From assembly GCA_023230525.1 (NCBI GenBank), contig JALNXE010000106.1, positions 1-15,399 on the forward strand: DNA of 15,399 bases. Reading direction: 5' to 3'. Below, one piece after another: positions 8,324 to 15,351 of this stretch. The position numbers were made by a program, and so were the translations under genes. Each line of letters opens with the position of its first letter. The stretch's first letter is position 1. This DNA comes from Desulfobulbaceae bacterium. Its GTDB lineage: Bacteria > Desulfobacterota > Desulfobulbia > Desulfobulbales > SURF-16. The notes beneath the pieces are model-generated. The model was not told the origin of the DNA. It did no database searches and saw only the letters and a list, made by a program, of their open reading frames with translations.

Positions 8324-8491
8324 GGAAGCGGAGAAGCAAAACTCCCCGCTTCCTCCCGGCCTGACTGGCCAGGGCTTTGGCGGCAAAGCCACAGGAGGCA
8401 GTTTGACCCGTTTAAAAAAGCATTCGGGTCAAAGAAACACATGTTTTGCGGCTGGGGTTGTTTATTTCATGGGCAACCCCAGCCTATTGAC
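8324..8491. repeat. cluster of four consecutive palindromes (possible dispersed repeat or structured RNA)
   Basis: Four hairpin-forming inverted repeats follow one another: GGAAGCGG/CCGCTTCC (8324-8331 and 8346-8353), GGCTTTG/CAAAGCC with a 4-nt loop (8373-8379 and 8384-8390), TTTGACCCG/CGGGTCAAA (8402-8410 and 8425-8433), and GGCTGGGGTTG/CAACCCCAGCC (8450-8460 and 8474-8484). A short GTCAA/TTGAC pair (8428-8432 and 8487-8491) could enclose the last one. None is followed by a T-run on either strand, so they are not simple terminators. REP-like or MITE-like intergenic repeats, or a folded RNA, would explain them. Confidence 0.6.
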
Positions 8492-8550
8492 GCCATTTTC
8501 TCCTGGTGCAGCATCTGCGACTGGGTGGCCCTCAGCAAGGCGTTTTTCAT
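8482..8550 (-). pseudogene. remnant of a histidine kinase (segment just before the H-box)
   Basis: On the minus strand the codons from 8550 read MKNALLRATQSQ then MLHQEKMASIG, which is the coiled coil and start of the dimerisation helix seen in many PAS-type sensor kinases, where it continues QLAAGVAHEINNP. Here the match breaks off right after SIG and the frame reads WGCP and stops at 8467. In-frame upstream, the sequence hits a stop five codons before the ATG (at about 8563). With neither sensor nor catalytic part this is a gene fragment. It is not a piece of the adjacent intact kinase, whose matching segment reads LIESEKLSALGRMMAG and lies on the other strand. Confidence 0.6.
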
Positions 8551-8682
8551 AAGGGAAAGTCAACTTAATGCGTTTGCTAACGCCCACGCCGGCGGGGTGA
8601 TGAGACGATTTACCCGCCTCAACCCGCTTAAACCCCGGCACTCGCGCCCAACCAGCACTTCTCTCTCCAGGCAAGACTCTGC

Positions 8683-8711
8683 TTGATAAGCACAACAAAT
8701 TCATGCATTAT
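8683..8711 (+). promoter_or_regulatory. candidate sigma-70 promoter for the histidine kinase
   Basis: TTGATA (8683-8688, 5 of 6 matches) and CATTAT (8706-8711, 4 of 6) are separated by 17 bp. It would start transcription near 8718, about 128 nt before the kinase ATG, upstream of the terminator-like hairpin at 8768-8797. Weak by itself. Confidence 0.35.
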
Positions 8712-8767
8712 TTCAATATCGGCTGAACCCGGCGGTTAAAAACAGGACGCCTCGGAAACAGCCGGTC

Positions 8768-8806
8768 AGCCGCGGTTCGCCGGAACAGGCCGCGGCTTTG
8801 TTTGTT
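8768..8806 (+). terminator. terminator-like hairpin in the kinase leader (possible attenuator)
   Basis: A perfect 8-bp stem AGCCGCGG/CCGCGGCT (8768-8775 and 8790-8797) contains a small inner hairpin TTC-GCCG-GAA and is followed by TTGTTTGTT. It ends only 40 nt before the kinase ATG, downstream of the promoter candidate. It may end stray upstream transcripts or attenuate kinase expression. The T-tract is interrupted by G, so termination may be partial. Confidence 0.45.
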
Positions 8807-8845
8807 ATCGCGGAATTGGCCATACAGGGGAGAGGAGGCATTGCC

Positions 8846-11203
8846 ATGCAGGCATATTTATTTAAAAAACTGCCATCATTTTTACGCAGCAATGCGGCGT
8901 TTAGAATCGCCTGCATTTATGCCGGTTTTTCCGCTCTCTGGATCCTCTTCTCTGATCAGATTCTGTTCTTCTATTTCAAGGAAGCGGGAATTCTGACCAG
9001 AATCCAGATTGTAAAAGGCTGGTTTTTCATCACCATTACGGCCGTCATTCTCTTTCTCCTCCTGCAAAAAGAAATCACCAGGGTGAAACAGTCGGAAGAC
9101 AGGGCGCGCGAGAGCGAACGGAAGCTCTCTACCCTGATGGCCAATCTTCCCGGCATGGTCTATCGCCGCCGCAACGACCAAGACTGGACCATGGCGTTCG
9201 TCAGCAACGGCAGTCTTGCGCTGACCGGGTATCAACCAGCTGATCTGATCGACAATCAAACCATGGCAATGGATGACCTTATTCATCCCGCTGACCGGCA
9301 GGTTGTCCGGGAAATGGTGCGGCAATCCCTGGCCGGCCAGCAGGGGTTTCAATTAACCTATCGCATTAAAACCGCAACCGGCCAGGAGAAATGGGTCCGG
9401 GAACAGGGAATCGGCATTTTTTCCCCAGAGTCTGAGCTCCTGGCCCTGGAAGGTTTCATTATTGACATCACGGTCGAAAAACAGGCAGAGCAAGCGCTGC
9501 AACTCTACCGCAGCCATCTCGAGGACCTGGTAAAACAGAGAACCCAATCTCTGGAGCAGGAAATCATTGAAAGGCAGGGGGCGGAAAAAAGGTTCCGCGA
9601 CCTGCTGGAAAGCGCGCCGGACGCCATGGCCCTGGTCGACAGCCAGGCGAAGATTGTCCTGGTGAACAGACAGATGGAAAATCTCTTCGGCTACCACCGC
9701 GAGGAGCTGCTCAATCAGGGGATCGAAATCCTGATCCCGGAACGCTTCCGGGAAAAACACCGTAAAAACATGACAGCGTTTTTCGCCTCACCCCGGCCGC
9801 GGGCAATGGGTGCGGGGCTCGATATCCATGCCCTGGTTAAAGACGGCCGGGAGTTCCCGGCCGACATCAGCCTGAGCCCCCTGGAGACCAAGGAAGGCCT
9901 GTTTGTGCTGGCGGACATCAGAAACATCACGGAACGCAAACAGGCCGAACAGAAGATCCTGAAAAACTTTTATTTTGAAAACACATTAAATTCCGTTTTG
10001 AATATCTCGCTGGAGCCTCTTTCTCTGGAAGAGCAGCTGGTGCGCATTCTTGATGCGATACTGGCGATCCCACTGCTGAGCCTGCAGCGGATGGGAAGCA
10101 TCTACCTGGTGGAAGAGGAGCCGGAGCTGCTGGTCCTCAAGGCCCAGCGGGGCTATGCTGATACGGTGCTGCGGGAATGTTCCCTGGTTCCCTTCGGGAC
10201 CTGCCTCTGCGGCCAGGCGGCGGAAACCTCCCTCGCCGTATTTGCCGATTGTCTGGCGGACTGCCATAAATGCTATCAGGGAATTTTCCCCCATGGCCAT
10301 TACAGTGTCCCGATCCTCTCCGGTTCCAAGGTTCTCGGCGTCCTTAATCTGGTGCTGCAGGAAGGGCATAAGCGGGACAAACAGGAGGAGGAATTTCTCT
10401 CGTCAATTGCCGCCACCCTGGCCGGCATCATTGTGCGCAAGCGGACGGAACAGGAAAAAGAAAGTCTGCAGAAACAACTCATTGAGTCGGAAAAACTTTC
10501 AGCCCTGGGCCGGATGATGGCAGGCGTGGCCCACGAAATCCGCAATCCCCTCACCGCCCTGGGCGGTCTTACCCGCCGGCTGCACAAAAAGCTTCCCGAC
10601 AACAGCTGGGAAAAAGAGTACAGCCGGGTAATCATCGCGGAAAGCACCCGGCTGGAAAGGATATTAAACAGTGTGCTCACCTTTACCAAAGAGCCAAGCC
10701 CCCTCAGGCAGGAAAATAACATCCATACCATCATCGAGGAGTCGTTACGCGGCTTTGCCGCGGCCATTAACCAAAAATCCATCAATCTCAAAAAATCGTT
10801 TGCCGATCTGCCCGGCATCCCGATGGCCCGGGAAGATGCGCGGGAGGTGATCGACCACCTCCTGGCCAACGCTCTTTATGCGACGCCGCCGGGCGGAACA
10901 ATTTCCATCGTGACGGAAAAGAAACATTTTGAGGAGAAATGCCAGGTGGCCGTGAAGATAACCGACACCGGGCCGGGAATTGCCGCGGAGAACCTCGGCC
11001 TGATCTTTGAACCTTTTTTTACCACGAAACCGGTGGGCCCTGAGCATGGCATTGGCCTGGGCCTGTCTATCAGCAGAAAAATCATGGAGGAATACGGCGG
11101 GAGAATCAGGGTGGAAAGCAAGATCGGGGAGGGGGCGACCTTCACCCTTTTCTTCCCGTGCCCGGAACCTTTACCCGAGACAGGGCATATTGAAAATCAG
11201 TGA
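8846..11203 (+). CDS. membrane-bound PAS-PAS-GAF sensor histidine kinase
   Basis: A 785-residue hybrid-free sensor kinase. Two membrane helices (about 20-42 and 55-74) bracket a short outer loop, with the FSALWILFSD motif common in such N-termini. Then come a PAS domain (about 95-212), a coiled coil (212-250), a second PAS (249-368), a GAF domain (about 375-530), HisKA with phospho-acceptor His563 in VAHEIRNPL, and the HATPase with N-box Asn675 (HLLANALYA), G1 DTGPGI (707-712), F-box FEPFFTTK (721-728) and G2 GIGLGLS (735-741). The ATG at 8846 is chosen for AGGAGG at 8833-8838, 7 nt upstream; the longer start at 8798 falls on the hairpin. The kinase core is of the NtrB/AtoS-like type, whose partners are often sigma-54 activators. 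No response regulator is adjacent and the signal is unknown. Cysteines cluster in the GAF domain (445, 453, 455, 469, 473, 476). Confidence 0.93.
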   Translation: MQAYLFKKLPSFLRSNAAFRIACIYAGFSALWILFSDQILFFYFKEAGILTRIQIVKGWFFITITAVILFLLLQKEITRVKQSEDRARESERKLSTLMANLPGMVYRRRNDQDWTMAFVSNGSLALTGYQPADLIDNQTMAMDDLIHPADRQVVREMVRQSLAGQQGFQLTYRIKTATGQEKWVREQGIGIFSPESELLALEGFIIDITVEKQAEQALQLYRSHLEDLVKQRTQSLEQEIIERQGAEKRFRDLLESAPDAMALVDSQAKIVLVNRQMENLFGYHREELLNQGIEILIPERFREKHRKNMTAFFASPRPRAMGAGLDIHALVKDGREFPADISLSPLETKEGLFVLADIRNITERKQAEQKILKNFYFENTLNSVLNISLEPLSLEEQLVRILDAILAIPLLSLQRMGSIYLVEEEPELLVLKAQRGYADTVLRECSLVPFGTCLCGQAAETSLAVFADCLADCHKCYQGIFPHGHYSVPILSGSKVLGVLNLVLQEGHKRDKQEEEFLSSIAATLAGIIVRKRTEQEKESLQKQLIESEKLSALGRMMAGVAHEIRNPLTALGGLTRRLHKKLPDNSWEKEYSRVIIAESTRLERILNSVLTFTKEPSPLRQENNIHTIIEESLRGFAAAINQKSINLKKSFADLPGIPMAREDAREVIDHLLANALYATPPGGTISIVTEKKHFEEKCQVAVKITDTGPGIAAENLGLIFEPFFTTKPVGPEHGIGLGLSISRKIMEEYGGRIRVESKIGEGATFTLFFPCPEPLPETGHIENQ

Positions 11204-11280
11204 CCGGCGTGTTATGGAATCGCCTGCAGGAGAGTGCACAGTCAATATCAGCCGCCACGGAAAACCAGGAGGATTCATTC

Positions 11281-12858
11281 ATGGACGTCATCGAAGTTGA
11301 AGTTTTCAATAAGCTCTTTGCCTCCATTGCCGAGGAAATGGGCATTATTCTCACCCGCTCCTCCTTTTCCTCCAATATCAAGGAAAGACGGGATTTTTCC
11401 TGCGCCATTTTTGACGCCAAGGGTGATCTGGTGGCCCAGGCGGCCCATATTCCCGTGCATCTCGGCGCCATGCCCAAAACCCTGCAGCATGTGCTGGCCT
11501 CCCACTGCTTTGCCCCCGGCGACGTGGTCATTGCCAACGACCCTTTCCACGGCGGCAGCCATCTGCCGGATATCACCCTGGTCGAAGGGGTATTTGCCGG
11601 CCGCGGCAGGCCGCTTTTTTATGCGGTGAACCGGGCCCATCATGCCGATGTGGGCGGCAGAAATCCCGGCTCCATGGGCTTTGCCACCGATATTGCCGAG
11701 GAGGGGGTGCTGATTCCCCCTACCCTGCTTGCCTGCCAAGGCCATATAAATGAAGACTTTCTTGCCGGATTTCTGGCAAAGGTCAGGAATCCCGAGGAGC
11801 GCCAAGGGGACCTCAGGGCCCAGCTCGCGGCCCTCAAACGGGGCAAAACCCGGTTGCTGGAGCTGCATGATAAATACGGCGGCAAGCACGTTGCCTCCAT
11901 CATCGGCCAACTGCAGGACTATGCCGAGCGACTCATGCGGGCAACCATTGCCGCCCTGCCGGACGGGACTTACGAGTTCTGTGATTTTCTGGATAATGAC
12001 GGGATAACGGGAAAAAAGCTGCCCATCAGGGTCCAGCTTACCATTGACCATGACGAGGCGGTGGCCGATTTCAGCGGGTCGGCGGATCAGGTCGGCTCAC
12101 CGCTCAATACGGTGGAGTCCGTGGTGACCTCCGCCACCGTTTACGTCTTCCAGTGCCTGATGGGCGAGGGATTTCCCATCAACCAGGGCAGCTACCGGCC
12201 CATCCGTATCATCACCCGGCCCGGCTCCCTGCTTCATGCCCTGCCCCCGGCGCCGGTGGCCGCGGGCAATGTGGAGACATCCCAGCGCATCGTCGACACC
12301 CTTTTCGGGGCCCTGGCCCAGGCCAGCCCGGAAAAAATCCCGGCGGCCAGCTGCGGCTCGATGAACAATATCGCCATCGGCGGCATGGACCAGCGGACGG
12401 GCAGGCAATACACCTACTATGAGACCATCGGCGGCGGCATGGGGGCGCGGCCGGAGAGCCCCGGCCTCTCGGCCATCCATACCCATATGACCAATACCAT
12501 GAATACGCCGGTGGAGGCCCTGGAACACAGCTATCCGCTGCAGATTGACAGGTATGCGATCCGCTACGGATCAGGGGGGAAGGGAAAACAGCAGGGAGGT
12601 GACGGCATCATCCGTTTCTATCGATTTCTGTCAACAGGACAGGTGTCGCTGCTGACCGAACGAAGAACAATGCCGCCCTACGGTCTGCAGGGCGGCTCAG
12701 CCGGCCGGAAAGGGCAAAATCTGCTAATACGCCAGGGGAAAATCAGGAAAATAGCCGGCAAAATCAACCTGGCCGCCCAGCCGGGCGACAGACTGATTAT
12801 CAAGACACCCGGCGGCGGGGGCTGGGGCAGGCCAGGTAACATTCATCAAGCGCGGTGA
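11281..12858 (+). CDS. hydantoinase B/oxoprolinase family protein
   Basis: A 525-residue member of the HyuB family (PF02538), the subunit that works with HyuA in ATP-dependent hydrolysis of N-methylhydantoin, 5-oxoproline or related rings; acetone and acetophenone carboxylase subunits are relatives. Clear family blocks are NIKERRDFSCAIFDAKG (32-48), AAHIPVHLGAMP (54-65), NDPFHGGSHLPDI (86-98), AHHADVGGRNPGSM (119-132, metal-site histidines), GSMNNIAIGG and the C-terminal PGGGGWG. The start at 11281 is supported by AGGAGG at 11267-11272, 8 nt upstream, and by family alignment; the open frame extends to 11200 but that part does not look like the family. It follows the histidine kinase by 77 bp, possibly on the same transcript. 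No hyuA lies on either side, so the substrate and partner are unresolved. Confidence 0.93.
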   Translation: MDVIEVEVFNKLFASIAEEMGIILTRSSFSSNIKERRDFSCAIFDAKGDLVAQAAHIPVHLGAMPKTLQHVLASHCFAPGDVVIANDPFHGGSHLPDITLVEGVFAGRGRPLFYAVNRAHHADVGGRNPGSMGFATDIAEEGVLIPPTLLACQGHINEDFLAGFLAKVRNPEERQGDLRAQLAALKRGKTRLLELHDKYGGKHVASIIGQLQDYAERLMRATIAALPDGTYEFCDFLDNDGITGKKLPIRVQLTIDHDEAVADFSGSADQVGSPLNTVESVVTSATVYVFQCLMGEGFPINQGSYRPIRIITRPGSLLHALPPAPVAAGNVETSQRIVDTLFGALAQASPEKIPAASCGSMNNIAIGGMDQRTGRQYTYYETIGGGMGARPESPGLSAIHTHMTNTMNTPVEALEHSYPLQIDRYAIRYGSGGKGKQQGGDGIIRFYRFLSTGQVSLLTERRTMPPYGLQGGSAGRKGQNLLIRQGKIRKIAGKINLAAQPGDRLIIKTPGGGGWGRPGNIHQAR

Positions 12859-12928
12859 CCTGAAAAAATGCCGCACCTCCCCCTCAGGTCAAGGGCGAAA
12901 GCCCCTCACCGCCGGTGGCCGTAATTTT
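12856..12928 (+). other. hairpins after the hydantoinase B gene, possible weak terminator
   Basis: TGACCTGA (12856-12863, including the stop codon) pairs with TCAGGTCA (12884-12891). Next come GGGC-GAAA-GCCC (12893-12904) and CACC-GCC-GGTG (12907-12917), then GTAATTTT. The stems are short and the T-tract poor, but this is the only candidate end for the rightward transcript, which meets the leftward his unit here. Confidence 0.3.
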
Positions 12929-12940
12929 CCTGCCAGACAA

Positions 12941-13264
12941 TCAATCCGCTTTCTGCTGGCATCTGTCGCGCAGAATACAAACCCCTTTTTGCTTGAGAAT
13001 CTCATCAATCTCCTTGGCAGAGAGAATGGAATTCTTATGATGACTCAGATAAACGATACAGTCGGAACAGACATTTAAAGCGGTACGATAATCATCGAGC
13101 TGACTGGCAATCTCCCAGCAGGGGGTATTGCGCTGGATCCTGGCAGCGCACCTCTGATTGCCGCATTGCATAATTTCCCAGCAGGAATATTGAGAACTTA
13201 CAGACGCCACTTGCGCTTCACTTAATGGTACTTCCACCTCGTTCAATGCTGTCTCTCTAAGCAT
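12941..13264 (-). CDS. small cysteine-rich 'CW' motif protein
   Basis: A 107-residue soluble protein with no signal peptide or membrane segment. It has eight cysteines: C28-W29-E, C34, C39, C49-W50-E, C66 and C69, plus C96 and C102 near the end. The two CWE turns spaced by CGNQRCAARIQRNTP, followed by CSDC, match a module I know from deltaproteobacterial proteins ('two-CW' type), where it occurs alone or attached to signalling proteins; the cysteines probably bind metal or an Fe-S cluster. The ATG at 13264 has GAGAGGGTGG just upstream; a TTG at 13282 with AAGGGG is also possible and adds six residues. It is the last gene of the leftward his/engB unit, 86 bp after engB. Function unknown. Confidence 0.8.
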   Translation of the reverse strand: MLRETALNEVEVPLSEAQVASVSSQYSCWEIMQCGNQRCAARIQRNTPCWEIASQLDDYRTALNVCSDCIVYLSHHKNSILSAKEIDEILKQKGVCILRDRCQQKAD

Positions 13265-13350
13265 TTCCACCCTCTCACTCAAGAGTTTCCCCTTATTCAG
13301 AGATGATCAATTTGAGCCTCATGTACTGCGTGAGACCCACACGCTTAACA

Positions 13351-13944
13351 CTATACGGCAAACTGTTCGATTCTGGAAATGAGCTCCTCCCTCCCCTCCC
13401 CGGTTTTCGCGGAAAACAGCACCCGGTCCGCCCTGGCTATGCCGAAACCGGCATCAAGAAGGGCGGCATGGTGCAGTCTTTTATTGGCAGTCAACTTATC
13501 CTGCTTGGTATATACCAGCAGCAGCGGAATATGTTCATCTTTCAACCAGGTTACCAGTTCCAGGTCCTGGCTCTTCACCTCATGGCGGATATCGATAATC
13601 ACCACCACGCAGATCAATGTCGGTCGGTTAAGAATATAGGAAGAGATCAAACCCTTCCAGTCATTTTTTATCTTCCTCGGTACCTTGGCAAAGCCATAAC
13701 CAGGCAGATCAACCAGATACAGCTCCTGACCGAGCTGAAAAAAATTCAGGCTCTGGGTCTTGCCGGGCACGGAACTCACCTTGACCAGATCACGGCGGTT
13801 CAAAAGCTTGTTGATGAGGCTCGACTTGCCCACATTGGAGCGGCCGGCAAAGGCTACTTCCCGATACTCGGGCGCAGGCAACTGGGATGTGTTAAACACA
13901 CTTTTTACAAAAACCGCCTCTCCATTCTGCCATATGGCCAGCAA
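13351..13944 (-). CDS. engB: ribosome biogenesis GTP-binding protein EngB (YihA/YsxC)
   Basis: A 197-residue GTPase of the TrmE-Era-EngA-EngB-Septin group needed for assembly of the large ribosomal subunit. Motifs are G1 GRSNVGKSS (34-42), G2 PGKTQ (60-64), G3 DLPGYG (79-84), G4 TKQD (146-149) and G5 SAKTGEG (178-184). Length is normal for the family. No in-frame ATG exists near the N-terminus; the TTG at 13944 is chosen because it follows the hisG stop directly (TAATTG), has AAGGTG 6 nt upstream inside the hisG end, and gives the usual ~33 residues before G1. Expression is therefore likely coupled to hisG translation. Confidence 0.95.
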   Translation of the reverse strand: MLAIWQNGEAVFVKSVFNTSQLPAPEYREVAFAGRSNVGKSSLINKLLNRRDLVKVSSVPGKTQSLNFFQLGQELYLVDLPGYGFAKVPRKIKNDWKGLISSYILNRPTLICVVVIIDIRHEVKSQDLELVTWLKDEHIPLLLVYTKQDKLTANKRLHHAALLDAGFGIARADRVLFSAKTGEGREELISRIEQFAV

Positions 13945-14817
13945 TTAAATCACCTTATTCAAGGCGTATTCGATGATGCCTTCGGCACCAGCCTTGAGAA
14001 GCCCGGGAATAAGATCACGCACCTGATGTTCGGAAATAACGGTCTCCACCGAAAACCACTTCGTGTTATAGAGAGGAGCAATGGTCGGGCCATTCATACT
14101 GGGCAGCATGGCGATCACCTTTTCAAGTTTTTCCTGAGGCACATTCATCTTCAGACCGACAATCTTGTCCGCCCGGAGCGCCCCCTGCAGCAGCATGGCG
14201 ATGTTTTCAATCTTTTCACGTTTCCACGGATCATTCCAGGCCGCCTTGTTGGCGATCAGCTGGGTATTGGAAGACATCAGTTCATGGATGATTTTCAAGC
14301 CGTGGGCCCGAATGGTGGACTCGGTTTCCGTCACCTCGACAATGGCATCGGCAAGGCCTGAAACCACCTTGGCCTCGGTGGCGCCCCAGGAAAACTCGAT
14401 ATCAACATGGATATTTCTTTCCGCGAAAAAACGTCTGGTATAGCCCACCAGTTCCGTGGCGATTTTCTTACCCTCCAGATCCTCAACGGTCATGATAGCG
14501 GAATCGCCCGGCACGGCGATGACCCAGCGGGTGGGTTTGCGGCTTACCTTGGAGTAGATGAGATCTTCAACAACAACCACGTCCGATTCATTTTCCAGGG
14601 TCCAGTCCTTGCCGGTAATGCCGGCATCAAGGATACCTTCCTCGATATAACGGGACATCTCCTGGGGGCGGCAGATGGAGCAGGACAGCTCAGGATCATC
14701 AATCTCCGGGAAATAATTTCTGGAAGAGAGCTTAATCTGCCAGCCGGATTTGGCGAAAAGCTCGATGGTAGCCTTTTCAAGGCTGCCCTTGGGAATACCA
14801 AGCTTTACTTGATTCAT
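13945..14817 (-). CDS. hisG: ATP phosphoribosyltransferase, long form
   Basis: A 290-residue enzyme for the first step of histidine synthesis, joining ATP and PRPP to give phosphoribosyl-ATP. Catalytic halves carry GIPKGSLEKAT (7-17), GITGKDW (66-72), ATELVGYTRRFF (120-131) and the PRPP loop DAIVEVTETESTIRAHGL (157-174). The C-terminal ~75 residues (about 217-289) form the ACT-like regulatory domain of the hexameric, histidine-inhibited long form, so no HisZ partner is needed. The ATG at 14817 overlaps the hisI stop as ATGA, with AGGAGG at 14828-14833 inside hisI, 10 nt upstream. It is followed immediately by engB. Confidence 0.97.
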   Translation of the reverse strand: MNQVKLGIPKGSLEKATIELFAKSGWQIKLSSRNYFPEIDDPELSCSICRPQEMSRYIEEGILDAGITGKDWTLENESDVVVVEDLIYSKVSRKPTRWVIAVPGDSAIMTVEDLEGKKIATELVGYTRRFFAERNIHVDIEFSWGATEAKVVSGLADAIVEVTETESTIRAHGLKIIHELMSSNTQLIANKAAWNDPWKREKIENIAMLLQGALRADKIVGLKMNVPQEKLEKVIAMLPSMNGPTIAPLYNTKWFSVETVISEHQVRDLIPGLLKAGAEGIIEYALNKVI

Positions 14818-15194
14818 TTCTTATATACCTCCTGCGGATCAAACACAGGTTTGTCTTTGATAACCAGTTCATCACCCTGCACACGGCGGAAAAAACAACT
14901 GCGATAGCCGGTATGGCACGCCGCGCCGCCCAACTGTTCAACCCGGTAGACAACCGTATCCTCATCGCAATCAACCAGAATTTCCTTGACCAGCTGCACA
15001 TGGTTGGATGACTCACCCTTGAGCCAGAGCTTGTTGCGTGAACGGCTCCAGTAATGGGCCTTGCCGGTGGACAGGGTTTTCTCCCAGGCTTCCTGGTTGA
15101 TGTAGGCCAGCATGAGAATCTCGCCGCTGACGTGGTCCTGGGCGATCACCGGCAACAGCCCGCCCCCTTTGTCAAATCTCAGTTTCTGCATCAT
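14814..15194 (-). CDS. hisI: phosphoribosyl-AMP cyclohydrolase
   Basis: A 126-residue stand-alone cyclohydrolase that opens the purine ring of phosphoribosyl-AMP in the third step of histidine synthesis. The hisE pyrophosphohydrolase is not fused here. Metal-binding residues typical of the family are present: Asp75, Cys76, Asp77 and Asp79 in VDCDEDTV (Mg and Zn sites) and Cys93 and Cys100 in CHTGYRSC; SRSRNKLWLKGESS (50-63) is also conserved. The frame is open to 15242, but the ATG at 15194 with AGGG 6 nt upstream gives the normal N-terminus MMQKLRFDKGG. A small cysteine ORF overlaps its first 23 bases, and its own end overlaps hisG. Confidence 0.96.
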   Translation of the reverse strand: MMQKLRFDKGGGLLPVIAQDHVSGEILMLAYINQEAWEKTLSTGKAHYWSRSRNKLWLKGESSNHVQLVKEILVDCDEDTVVYRVEQLGGAACHTGYRSCFFRRVQGDELVIKDKPVFDPQEVYKK

Positions 15195-15351
15195 TTTTTC
15201 CCTGCTTATTTGCCCGCTGTTCCCTTTTATTTTCCTTTTCAATAAAAAAAATCATGCATGACGTCCTGAAACGGCAGTATTCACCCGGATGGGAACAGGC
15301 GGCCTGTTCGGAGTCGACCTTTTCCTTATATTTCTCGCAAAGCAACTCCAA
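15172..15351 (-). CDS. small cysteine-containing hypothetical protein overlapping hisI
   Basis: A minus-strand frame open from just after a TGA (15375-15373) to the TGA at 15174-15172 encodes LELLCEKYKEKVDSEQ, AACSHPGEYCRFRTSC and a charged helix ending NDAETEI. The motif C-S-H-P-x3-C-x5-C, set between an acidic/basic helix and a second charged helix, looks like a folded metal-binding or redox micro-domain rather than noise. It ends 23 bp inside hisI, as in coupled operon genes. The start is unresolved: TTG at 15351 (59 residues, AGGTAG upstream), CTG at 15372 (66 residues), or an ATG at 15394 that is one base out of frame, in which case a frameshift or sequence error is involved. I do not recognise a named family. 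Confidence 0.55.
   Translation of the reverse strand: MELLCEKYKEKVDSEQAACSHPGEYCRFRTSCMIFFIEKENKREQRANKQGKNDAETEI

Larger units (their letters stand above)
8102..8845. other. 744-bp gene-free region between barrel gene and histidine kinase
   Basis: No intact gene is supported here. From left to right it holds the barrel gene leader and promoter (8102-8209), plain sequence to about 8300, a cluster of palindromes (8324-8491), a minus-strand histidine kinase remnant (8482-8550), a stretch with an imperfect inverted repeat GGCGTT/AACGCC (8539-8583), then the leader of the downstream kinase with a promoter candidate and a hairpin (8683-8845). Short open frames on both strands lack start signals and recognisable protein character. 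Confidence 0.7.

Noticed and set aside
8371..8400. Possible cyclic-di-GMP (GEMM) riboswitch, because of GCAAAGCCAC
   Set aside because: Only that short stretch matches. The preceding GCAAACC arm and the following second-stem core are absent, and the bases form a simple local hairpin instead.
8450..8484. The 11-bp hairpin as an intrinsic terminator
   Set aside because: Neither strand has a T-tract after the stem.
8289..8704. Open frames of 80-87 codons on both strands in the gene-free region
   Set aside because: They run through palindromes and a kinase remnant in the wrong frame, lack ribosome binding sites and have arginine/proline/glycine-rich shadow composition.
11275..12051. A 258-codon minus-strand frame
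   Set aside because: It is antisense to the hydantoinase B gene, whose family motifs are intact.
13303..14361. A 352-codon open frame on the plus strand
   Set aside because: It lies antisense to engB and hisG, both of which show full family motifs; it is a long shadow frame without protein features of its own.
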